Source of the DNA: Flavobacterium sp.
Lineage (GTDB): Bacteria; Bacteroidota; Bacteroidia; Flavobacteriales; Flavobacteriaceae
DNA: 5,873 nt
Assembly (NCBI GenBank): GCA_015478765.1
Contig: JADMKR010000037.1
Span: 1 to 5,873 of the forward strand
Direction: 5' to 3'
Below, piece after piece: positions 1-5,873 of the stretch; the first letter of the stretch is position 1; each line of letters opens with the position of its first letter. A program made the position numbers and the translations under genes. Under the pieces are notes generated by a model, which did no database searches, had not been told where the DNA came from, and saw only the letters and a program-made list of their open reading frames with translations.

Positions 1-84
1 TCGGTGCCTGATTTGGTCATCCTCAAACTCACTAAAACCATACCACCGGTATAATTATCGCGATGAGTTTTGTGGCTAATTCCG

Positions 85-92
85 TAACTTTA
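85..92 (+). promoter_or_regulatory. Possible Bacteroidetes-type -7 element ahead of uvrA
   Basis: TAACTTTA matches five of the six fixed bases of the Bacteroidetes -7 consensus TAnnTTTG and lies 16 bases before the uvrA ATG, which would give a leader of roughly ten bases. The nearest upstream TTTG (69-72) is only 12 bases away, too close for the usual spacing of about 19, so the -33 half is not supported. A short match like this can occur by chance; treat it as a candidate only. Confidence 0.25.
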
Positions 93-108
93 CAGACATT
101 TTTACGCT

Positions 109-2898
109 ATGCAGAAAGACATCAGTTTGTTGGATCCCAAAAAGAATATCCTTATAAAAGGAGCCCAAATACACAATTTAAAAAATCTTGACGTCGCCAT
201 TCCGCGAAATAAACTCGTAGTGATTACGGGCTTGTCGGGTTCAGGTAAATCAAGTCTGGCATTCGATACCCTGTACGCCGAAGGACAGCGTCGTTATGTC
301 GAGAGTCTGTCCTCATATGCGCGGCAATTCCTGGGCCGCCTCGACAAACCAAAAGTCGATTATATAAAGGGAATCGCACCTGCTATCGCAATTGAGCAGA
401 AAGTGAACACTACCAATGCACGGTCAACCGTTGGCACATCCACAGAAATTTACGACTACCTGAAGCTGCTCTTTGCCCGAATTGGAAAAACATACTCGCC
501 CGTTAGCGGCCGCGAAGTAAAAAAAGATACCGTCAGCGATGTCATCAACGACGTTAAAAAATTAGAGATCGATAGTCGATGGTTGCTCCTCGCCCCTATT
601 CACCTGGAACAAGGCCGCGCGCTGGAAGACAAACTGAAGGTCTTGTTACAACAGGGATTTGCGCGAATCTTAGTCGACGGCGAAACGCTTCGTCTCGATG
701 AAATTGATCAGCATACACTTGATAATAAAGATATTCTGCTGGTTATCGACCGTATAATCGTCAAAGACGAAGAGGAATTTTACAACAGGCTTTCCGATGC
801 AGTTCAAACCGCATTCTACGAAGGAAAAGGCAATTTGTACCTTCAGGAAGTGGGAAGCTCCAATAAAACGACCTACAGCAGTAATTTTGAACTTGATGAC
901 ATCACCTTTCTGGAACCCAACGTTCATCTGTTCAGTTTTAACAATCCCTACGGTGCATGCCCCGTTTGTCAGGGCTACGGCAATATCATCGGAATCGACG
1001 AAGAACTTGTAATTCCCAACACATCGCTGTCGATCTACGAAAATGCAGTTTATGCATGGCGCGGCGAGAGTATGGGATGGTATCGGGACCAACTCGTAAA
1101 CAGCGCATACCTTTTCGATTTTCCGATTCACAAACCGTATTTCGAACTCACCGATGAGCAGAAAGCAACGCTTTGGAACGGAAATAAACATTTTACCGGG
1201 TTACATGATTTCTTCCGCGAGCTCGAGGAAAAAAATTATAAAATTCAGAATCGCGTTATGCTTTCGCGCTACCGTGGAAAAACAAAATGCTATGCCTGCA
1301 AAGGGAAAAGGTTGCGGCTTGAAGCGTCCTACATTAAGATCGGTGACAAAACAATTTCCGATTTGGTCGATCTGCCGATCAGGAAATTAGCGGCGTTTTT
1401 TGAATCACTTCAACTATCGGAATTCGACCAAAGCGTGGCTAAAAGGTTACTGATCGAAATCAACAGCCGACTGCGCTTCCTGATTGATGTGGGACTTGAA
1501 TATTTAACATTAAACCGAAACTCAGCCTCGCTTTCAGGCGGCGAATCGCAACGCATTAACCTCGCGACATCATTGGGCAGCAGTCTGGTGGGCTCGATGT
1601 ATATTCTCGACGAACCCAGTATCGGCTTGCATCCAAAAGATACCGAGCGCCTCATAAAAGTTCTTATCTCACTTCGCGATCTCGGAAATACAGTTATAGT
1701 TGTCGAACATGACGAAGATATAATGAAAGCGGCCGATATGATCATTGACATCGGACCTGAAGCGGGAACCTTTGGCGGCGAACTAGTCGCACAAGGAAAT
1801 TATGCCGAAATCCTCGCATCGACTTCACTGACAGCAAAATATCTTAACGGCGATCTGGAGATTAAAGTTCCGAAACAACGACGGAAATGGAGTAATTACA
1901 TCGAGATTCTCGGAGCCCGCGAAAACAACTTACAAAATGTAGATGTCCGGTTTCCGCTCGAAGTCCTCACCGTAATCACCGGCGTTTCCGGTAGCGGGAA
2001 AAGCACGCTGGTTAAAAAAATCCTGTTCCCGGCAATGCAGAAAAAATTACAGGGCGCAGGAGAAAAAGCCGGACAATTTACCGAAATGCGCGGCTATTAT
2101 CACAAAATAAAACATATTGAATACGTCGACCAAAATCCTATCGGACGAAGTTCGCGCTCGAACCCGGTTACCTATATCAAAGCCTACGACGATATCCGCG
2201 AACTATTCGCTAAAGAAAAACTTGCGAAAAACCGTGGGTATCAGGCTAAACATTTCTCATTCAATGTCGACGGCGGTCGCTGCGATGCTTGTAAAGGCGA
2301 AGGCAGCATCAATGTCGAGATGGTTTTTATGGCCGATGTACATTTACCCTGTGATGTATGTCACGGTAAGCGTTTCAAAAAGGAAATCCTCGAAATTACA
2401 TTCCAAAACAAAAATATCGACGATGTACTGACCATGACAATCGATGATGCGGTAGCGTTTTTCAAAAGTAATGATCAAGTTAAAATTGTTCAGAAACTGC
2501 AGCCGCTTCAGGATGTCGGACTGGGATATGTCCAACTCGGGCAGTCATCCTCGACATTATCAGGCGGCGAAGCACAACGTATCAAGCTCGCATCGTTTCT
2601 TGTAAAAGGTGCGACAAAGGAAAAAGCGCTTTTTGTTTTCGACGAACCTACCACTGGTTTGCATTTTCATGACATTAACAAATTGCTGGCGTCATTCGAT
2701 GCCCTGATCGATAAAGGCCACTCGATTATTGTAATCGAACACAATCTGGACTTGATAAAATGTGCCGATCATATCATTGACCTGGGTCCGGAAGGCGGTG
2801 AAAACGGCGGACAGATACTCGCTATCGGAACACCCGAAGAAGTGGTAAAAAACAGCGCATCGGTAACCGGAAAACACTTAAAAGAAAAGCTCACTTAA
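109..2898 (+). CDS. uvrA: UvrABC excinuclease ATPase subunit UvrA
   Basis: UvrA is the damage-recognition ATPase of nucleotide excision repair; as a dimer it loads UvrB at bulky DNA lesions in the cytoplasm. The 929 residues match the usual length (about 940 in E. coli). Both ABC modules are intact. Module I has Walker A GLSGSGKS (41-48), signature LSGGESQR (475-482), Walker B MYILDEP (497-503) and switch His 534. Module II has Walker A GVSGSGKST (625-633), signature LSGGEAQR (817-824), Walker B LFVFDEP (841-847) and His 878. Zinc cysteines are C284/C287 with C394/C397, and C725/C728 with C748/C751 (CxxC-X19-CxxC). The stretch at about 130-250 corresponds to the UvrB-binding region, so this is not the shortened UvrA2-type that lacks it. 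The ATG at 109 puts the first ABC strand at the expected distance and no earlier in-frame start is visible. There is no Shine-Dalgarno, as is common in Bacteroidetes. The extra CxxC that E. coli has before SFNNP is absent. Identity is certain; whether it is the genome's only UvrA cannot be told. Confidence 0.97.
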   Translation: MQKDISLLDPKKNILIKGAQIHNLKNLDVAIPRNKLVVITGLSGSGKSSLAFDTLYAEGQRRYVESLSSYARQFLGRLDKPKVDYIKGIAPAIAIEQKVNTTNARSTVGTSTEIYDYLKLLFARIGKTYSPVSGREVKKDTVSDVINDVKKLEIDSRWLLLAPIHLEQGRALEDKLKVLLQQGFARILVDGETLRLDEIDQHTLDNKDILLVIDRIIVKDEEEFYNRLSDAVQTAFYEGKGNLYLQEVGSSNKTTYSSNFELDDITFLEPNVHLFSFNNPYGACPVCQGYGNIIGIDEELVIPNTSLSIYENAVYAWRGESMGWYRDQLVNSAYLFDFPIHKPYFELTDEQKATLWNGNKHFTGLHDFFRELEEKNYKIQNRVMLSRYRGKTKCYACKGKRLRLEASYIKIGDKTISDLVDLPIRKLAAFFESLQLSEFDQSVAKRLLIEINSRLRFLIDVGLEYLTLNRNSASLSGGESQRINLATSLGSSLVGSMYILDEPSIGLHPKDTERLIKVLISLRDLGNTVIVVEHDEDIMKAADMIIDIGPEAGTFGGELVAQGNYAEILASTSLTAKYLNGDLEIKVPKQRRKWSNYIEILGARENNLQNVDVRFPLEVLTVITGVSGSGKSTLVKKILFPAMQKKLQGAGEKAGQFTEMRGYYHKIKHIEYVDQNPIGRSSRSNPVTYIKAYDDIRELFAKEKLAKNRGYQAKHFSFNVDGGRCDACKGEGSINVEMVFMADVHLPCDVCHGKRFKKEILEITFQNKNIDDVLTMTIDDAVAFFKSNDQVKIVQKLQPLQDVGLGYVQLGQSSSTLSGGEAQRIKLASFLVKGATKEKALFVFDEPTTGLHFHDINKLLASFDALIDKGHSIIVIEHNLDLIKCADHIIDLGPEGGENGGQILAIGTPEEVVKNSASVTGKHLKEKLT

Positions 2899-2903
2899 TT
2901 CTT

Positions 2904-3497
2904 TTACTTCACAAACCTTTTTAACTGGATCGCCATATTGCGGGCCAATTTTTCGTAACCACCCGCAATCCGGTATCCCTGATCGAATTCAAAGGTCCCC
3001 GGCTCCAGACCAATCGACCGCTTAAAGTCGACCACCAGCAGCACGTTGGCAGGATTGCCGGTTTCAAAGACTGAGATCGTAGCGCTGATTTTAGCAGGCT
3101 CCTTCCCGGCTACAACATTATAGCCCGGATAAATCCAGGTTGTTTTTATATGCATGGTATAGCGAGCAGTACTGTCCAGGCCTATTTGTATCTCGCCGTC
3201 GTCAAAGCGGTCATTGAAATATTCGATAAATTTTGGTTCGTATTTCTCGGCGCGGTCTTTAAACCAGTTTTCGCGAAAATTTTCAGCCGCACCTTCCTTG
3301 TGTTCTCGTTTCTGCATTTTTTCTTCCAAAAAAGCTTCCTCCGACTCGAATCCGTGTACCTCTAAGTCCGAATAATCGAAAGTCACGTAAAAATCGGTAA
3401 TCCCTTTGAGGTTTTTAAATTCCCCGGACCTTACCTTCATCTGAGAATATCCGTAGGTTGCAACGCAAAGAAAAAGCACAAGTAGAATTCGTTTCAT
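2904..3497 (-). CDS. Secreted protein of unknown function, 197 residues
   Basis: This is an exported protein I cannot assign to a named family. Residues 1-19 form a signal peptide: Lys-Arg after Met, a hydrophobic core ILLVLFLCVA, and probable cleavage near YGYSQ. There is no lipobox; the only cysteine (C11) sits inside the hydrophobic core and is not followed by a mature-type sequence. The mature part starts with a strand-rich segment (TDFYVTFDYSDL, 34-45). A highly charged, probably helical stretch of Glu, Lys and Arg follows (52-100), then the best-looking conserved block, TTWIYPGYNVV (119-129). After that come two probable strands (ISATISVFE, NVLLVVDFKRS) and a C-terminal helix (180-195). 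I recall similar secreted proteins with a TTWIYPG motif in Bacteroidetes, all without function. It is convergent with uvrA and stands alone, with no co-directional neighbour in the window. The ATG start places the signal peptide exactly at the N-terminus. Confidence 0.85.
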   Translation of the reverse strand: MKRILLVLFLCVATYGYSQMKVRSGEFKNLKGITDFYVTFDYSDLEVHGFESEEAFLEEKMQKREHKEGAAENFRENWFKDRAEKYEPKFIEYFNDRFDDGEIQIGLDSTARYTMHIKTTWIYPGYNVVAGKEPAKISATISVFETGNPANVLLVVDFKRSIGLEPGTFEFDQGYRIAGGYEKLARNMAIQLKRFVK

Positions 3498-3684
3498 CAG
3501 TAAAATATTAACCTTACAAAGAAAACATTTTTAGCCGATTATGCGCCATCTGCATTAGTATATTGTTCATAGCAACACCGTCGAAAAAATATTGGCACAT
3601 AACTTGGTTACCGCACATCAGCAGCGAAACTGCCCGCGGAAGCCGAAAAGCGAATGAGTAGGCAAAACCCAAATATTGAAGATC
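3498..3684. other. Divergent intergenic region, no clear element
   Basis: This stretch of about 187 bases separates two outward-facing genes for secreted proteins and must hold both promoters. Only weak -7 look-alikes are present. On the minus strand, TTTCTTTG at 3517-3524 has one mismatch to TAnnTTTG and lies 20 bases before its ATG. On the plus strand, TAACTTGG at 3600-3607 has one mismatch and would leave a leader of about 70 bases. Neither has a TTG at the usual -33 spacing. A small GCAG/CTGC hairpin (3621-3633, loop CGAAA) is too short to carry weight. I see no small reading frame with a credible start and no riboswitch or RNA gene. Confidence 0.5.
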
Positions 3685-4257
3685 ATGAAAAAAATTACAC
3701 TATTAGTAACCGCTGTCTTCCTGATGGGAAATGCAGCGAATGCCTTTAACCGCGGACCGGTAAATATCGAAGAAGCAGAACCGGTCGTTTTTATGGAAAG
3801 AGGAATCGAATTCTTTGTTTTTGCCGATGGCCAAATTGATTTCAACACCCGCCCGGCTGTTTCCACAACCTATATGTACCGCAGCGGACAACGCCATCTC
3901 AATACAACTTTTGGCGCCCCGGGCGTTGCCCCAAATAATTTCGGAGTAATCGTGCAGCATGACAATTTCGGCCGGGTGCGACGCGTAGGGAATGTGTTCC
4001 TGAATTACGATGCCCAAAACCGGATCAAAAGAATCGGGAGCGTGTATATGACCTACAACCGGTTTGCTCTTGCGCAGGTTGGCGGATTAAAAATCGAGTA
4101 CAACCGACGGGGCCAGATCGTCGGTTTCACAGGAAGCGTCAATGGCCGCACAGGACAGGTAGCCACGCATTATGCACCGTACAACAGCGGCTACAGCTAC
4201 GGACCGGTAACTACCGATAACTACTATTACCGAAGTAACGATATTCCAAAAAAATAA
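3685..4257 (+). CDS. Secreted repeat protein of unknown function, 190 residues
   Basis: This is an exported protein of unknown role. The ATG at 3685 is preferred over an in-frame TTG at 3676, because it gives a textbook signal peptide: MKK, hydrophobic core to residue 14, and ANA at 18-20 for signal peptidase I cleavage before FNRGP. The mature protein opens with a segment containing GIEFFVFADGQIDFNTR (40-56), a wording I recall from unnamed flavobacterial secreted proteins. It continues into four tandem units of 15-16 residues (88-150) and ends in a Tyr/Asn/Ser-rich tail (about 162-185, including NYYYRSND). There are no cysteines, no membrane segment after the signal, no catalytic motif, and no type IX secretion C-terminal domain that I can see. 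It is a single gene, closed by its own terminator at 4279-4308. A structural or envelope-associated role is a guess from the repeats; no enzyme function is suggested. Confidence 0.85.
   Translation: MKKITLLVTAVFLMGNAANAFNRGPVNIEEAEPVVFMERGIEFFVFADGQIDFNTRPAVSTTYMYRSGQRHLNTTFGAPGVAPNNFGVIVQHDNFGRVRRVGNVFLNYDAQNRIKRIGSVYMTYNRFALAQVGGLKIEYNRRGQIVGFTGSVNGRTGQVATHYAPYNSGYSYGPVTTDNYYYRSNDIPKK
3946..4134 (+). repeat. Four tandem protein repeats, 15-16 residues each
   Basis: In the 190-residue secreted protein, four adjacent units align without forcing: residues 88-103 (VIVQHDNFGRVRRVGN), 104-119 (VFLNYDAQNRIKRIGS), 120-134 (VYMTYNRFALAQVGG, one residue shorter) and 135-150 (LKIEYNRRGQIVGFTG). The shared pattern is hydrophobic-x-hydrophobic-x-[His/Tyr]-[Asp/Asn]-xxx-[Arg/Gln/Leu]-hydrophobic-xx-hydrophobic-Gly. 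The last unit is degenerate at its end, having Thr-Gly in place of Gly-x. The alternation of strand and turn resembles the logic of YD/RHS-type beta repeats, but the unit is shorter and I do not claim homology. The DNA of the units has diverged, so this is an old duplication and not a recent slippage array. Confidence 0.8.
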
Positions 4258-4278
4258 GTTTGATGCAAAATTTCCAGG

Positions 4279-4308
4279 GATCCCGATTTTTTTCGGGATC
4301 TTTTTTTT
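4279..4308 (+). terminator. Intrinsic terminator of the repeat-protein gene
   Basis: A perfect 8-base-pair stem (GATCCCGA at 4279-4286 with TCGGGATC at 4293-4300) encloses a six-T loop and is followed directly by eight Ts (4301-4308). It starts 21 bases after the stop codon of the 190-residue protein. On the other strand the stem is not followed by a T run, so it acts for the plus strand only. Confidence 0.92.
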
Positions 4309-4356
4309 GAAGCTGTTCCGGCTGTACGCTCTATCTTCTTATTGCTTTCTGCCAAA

Positions 4357-4383
4357 ACAATAAAAAGGATGCCGCTGCCATCC
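4357..4383 (-). terminator. Probable intrinsic terminator of the flippase gene
   Basis: Read on the minus strand, GGATGGC and GCATCC can form a six-pair stem with one bulged G and a four-base loop (plus-strand 4367-4383). Five Ts follow, then a T-rich stretch (ATTGTTTT). It begins only a few bases after the TAG stop of the flippase gene. The stem is short and bulged, so it is weaker than the plus-strand terminator 60 bases away, but its position and T tract fit. Confidence 0.55.
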
Positions 4384-4386
4384 GGG

Positions 4387-5853
4387 CTAAGGCCGGCGGA
4401 TCATCGACAAAGCCTTGTCAAACAATAAATTCGCTTCCTCCAAAACCGAAAAGCGGTAAGACATATAAACGTAATATACCGTCAGCAAAGCCGATTTCAA
4501 TACAATATCCAAAATCGGATTGATTCTGAAATCCCAAAAATAAAACAGTAAAAATCCAACCGCCGATATTGCTAAAAGAACCAGTGTTTTTTGTGTAAAC
4601 GGATACAATTTCATCTTTATCACGACGAACAGAAGTTTTGCCAAACTATACAAACCGATGGCAATGATAGTGGCAATTGCCGCTCCATCGATCCCGTAAG
4701 CAGGTATAAATATCATATTCAGCGAAACCGCAAGCACCGCCAGTAACAACCCCAGAAACAAAACCATCTTGTAATACTTCGAATTGAAGATAATCGCATT
4801 GTTGTTGCCTAAAAGCAAATCAAAATACCGCGAGATTCCAATCATGAATACCACGAAAATTCCGCCTCCATATTCCGGCGGCAGCAAGTTATAAATCGAT
4901 TTAATATTGACCAAAATACCCAACAGAACGTAGCCGCCAACCAACTGCAGACTTACCGAAGACTTCTTGTATAAAACATTCAACTCGTCGTACTTTTTAT
5001 CCGACATCAATTGAGCGGTTATCGGATAAACTATTTGGTGCATGGCCCGGCTTGGAACGGCTACAACCGTCGCTATGAATATTGCAACTGAATAATAAGC
5101 CACGTTGTCGATATTAATATACAATCCCAGCATGAATTTGTCGATGTCCAGCAATAGCACCGCAACGCTGCCCGACAATATTATAAATAATGAATAGATG
5201 AGCACCGATCTACTATTTTCCGGAAATCTGATCCGAAAGGAAGGAAGCCTTACTGAAAATGCGAATACTGCCATGGCAGCGGCTGCGACGAAGTAAATCA
5301 CAGCCAGCAAATAAATAAACTGTATAACCGACAATACCTCGAAAAAAACTGCAAACAAACCAGCCATCACGAAAACCCGAAGCAGTATTTCCTTTACAAA
5401 ACTTCCGTAAACCGACAAGAAATGCACCTTGACCCAAGCATAAAAAATCTCAAAATATCCCATGAACAATCCGATCACCGGGATCAGCCAAACATATTCC
5501 AAAATGATCGGATTGCGCTGGGCGAGCAAACGAGCAATCTCATCGTAGGCAAAAAAGCCGGCCATGGTCAAGGGTAAAATCAGCACCAGCGGAAGTACTA
5601 ACATAAAGGTCAGAAAGTCGGAGCGCTCGCGTGGTGTCTTATACGTCGAATAATATTTAACCAATGTATTATGAACGCCAAACGCCATTAAAGGCATCAG
5701 TATATTGGCCGACGAAAGTAGAAAAGCCGTCAGTCCGTAGTATGTTTTCCCTAGAAAATGCGTGTAGAAAAACAGCGCATTTGCAGCACCAAGTATAAAA
5801 CCGACGTAGGTGATTACAGTATTGCGAATCGATTGGTTAATTACAATTCCCAT
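4387..5853 (-). CDS. Polysaccharide flippase-like membrane protein (Wzx/MOP type)
   Basis: This is a probable lipid-linked oligosaccharide flippase of the MOP (MATE-like) superfamily, moving a glycan precursor across the inner membrane for surface polysaccharide or O-antigen synthesis. The 488 residues fall in the usual size range. I count about 14 hydrophobic segments: near 10-30, 42-62, 82-102, 118-138, 152-172, 175-199, 217-236, 250-268, 300-317, 330-347, 362-384, 386-411, 421-439 and 446-465. Family-type features include LDIDKFMLG in the seventh segment, the GISRYFDLLLGNNN block (339-352) and AYGIDGAAIAT (385-395) before segment 12. The ATG at 5853 gives MGIVINQSIRNT, the N-terminus I recall from flavobacterial homologues, although the frame stays open upstream to the window edge. 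A GGAAG lies 11-12 bases ahead of it, a loose Shine-Dalgarno. Its substrate cannot be inferred. An unlinked lipid II flippase (MurJ) is less likely on wording. It probably belongs to an operon entering from the right. Confidence 0.9.
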   Translation of the reverse strand: MGIVINQSIRNTVITYVGFILGAANALFFYTHFLGKTYYGLTAFLLSSANILMPLMAFGVHNTLVKYYSTYKTPRERSDFLTFMLVLPLVLILPLTMAGFFAYDEIARLLAQRNPIILEYVWLIPVIGLFMGYFEIFYAWVKVHFLSVYGSFVKEILLRVFVMAGLFAVFFEVLSVIQFIYLLAVIYFVAAAAMAVFAFSVRLPSFRIRFPENSRSVLIYSLFIILSGSVAVLLLDIDKFMLGLYINIDNVAYYSVAIFIATVVAVPSRAMHQIVYPITAQLMSDKKYDELNVLYKKSSVSLQLVGGYVLLGILVNIKSIYNLLPPEYGGGIFVVFMIGISRYFDLLLGNNNAIIFNSKYYKMVLFLGLLLAVLAVSLNMIFIPAYGIDGAAIATIIAIGLYSLAKLLFVVIKMKLYPFTQKTLVLLAISAVGFLLFYFWDFRINPILDIVLKSALLTVYYVYMSYRFSVLEEANLLFDKALSMIRRP

Positions 5854-5873
5854 ATCAGATGTTACTTCCGCCA

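Noticed and set aside
50..55. TATAAT, a perfect sigma-70 -10 hexamer, upstream of uvrA.
   Set aside because: Bacteroidetes housekeeping sigma uses a different -7 consensus, no fitting -35 TTGACA is present, and the bases may be part of an upstream coding tail.
1..79. Two plus-strand frames are open from the left edge: one ends in TAA at 52-54 (last residues LTKTIPPV), the other in TAA at 77-79 (last residues YNYRDEFCG). Either could be the tail of an upstream gene.
   Set aside because: Seventeen to twenty-five codons is within chance, neither ending is recognisable, and they cannot both be real. The sequence left of the window is needed.
670..1191. A 173-codon open frame on the minus strand inside uvrA.
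   Set aside because: It lies wholly within the conserved UvrA insert region, shows no signal, domain or plausible start context, and is best explained as a shadow of the uvrA codon pattern.
3517..3607. Weak -7 look-alikes for the two divergent secreted-protein genes (TTTCTTTG on minus, TAACTTGG on plus).
   Set aside because: Each has one mismatch and no TTG at normal -33 spacing; matches of this quality are expected by chance in AT-rich intergenic DNA.
3618..4017. Overlapping minus-strand open frames of 82 and 104 codons across the repeat-protein gene.
   Set aside because: They oppose a gene with clear signal peptide, repeats and terminator, overlap each other, and have no recognisable protein features.
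1..5873. Search for a mobile element, CRISPR array, toxin-antitoxin pair, defence island or RNA gene.
   Set aside because: No transposase, integrase, regularly spaced repeats, tRNA-like fold or defence domain was seen; gene content is ordinary chromosomal and codon use appears even.

Overview
The window looks like chromosomal DNA of a Bacteroidetes bacterium, most likely Flavobacteriaceae. Four things point there: the wording of the UvrA protein, two small secreted proteins with short flavobacterial-type signal peptides, an N-terminus of the flippase (MGIVINQSIRNTVITY) that I recall from flavobacterial homologues, and start codons with little or no Shine-Dalgarno sequence. Base composition is moderate (mid-40s percent GC by eye, not counted). 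Genus cannot be told from this stretch.

Layout, left to right: (1) 1-108, a short leader that may hold the last codons of an upstream gene and a weak promoter element; (2) 109-2898, plus strand, a complete UvrA excinuclease subunit; (3) 2904-3497, minus strand, a small exported protein of unknown function, convergent with uvrA with only 5 bases between the two stop codons; (4) 3498-3684, a divergent intergenic region with no clear element; (5) 3685-4257, plus strand, an exported protein built round four 15-16 residue beta-type repeats, followed by a strong intrinsic terminator; (6) 4258-4386, a convergent intergenic region holding one terminator for each strand; (7) 4387-5853, minus strand, a complete polysaccharide flippase-like membrane protein whose upstream neighbour lies just beyond the right edge.

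The genes do not form one pathway. uvrA is DNA repair housekeeping, the flippase belongs to cell-surface glycan export, and the two small secreted proteins are lineage-type envelope or periplasmic proteins without an assigned role. There are no RNA genes, insertion sequences, CRISPR arrays, integrase or toxin-antitoxin signatures, and codon use shows no obvious break between genes. I found no evidence of a new multi-gene system. The points most worth a second look are the four-repeat secreted protein, the reduced cysteine set of this UvrA, and a possible TolB-N/CsgG-like topology in the 197-residue secreted protein.
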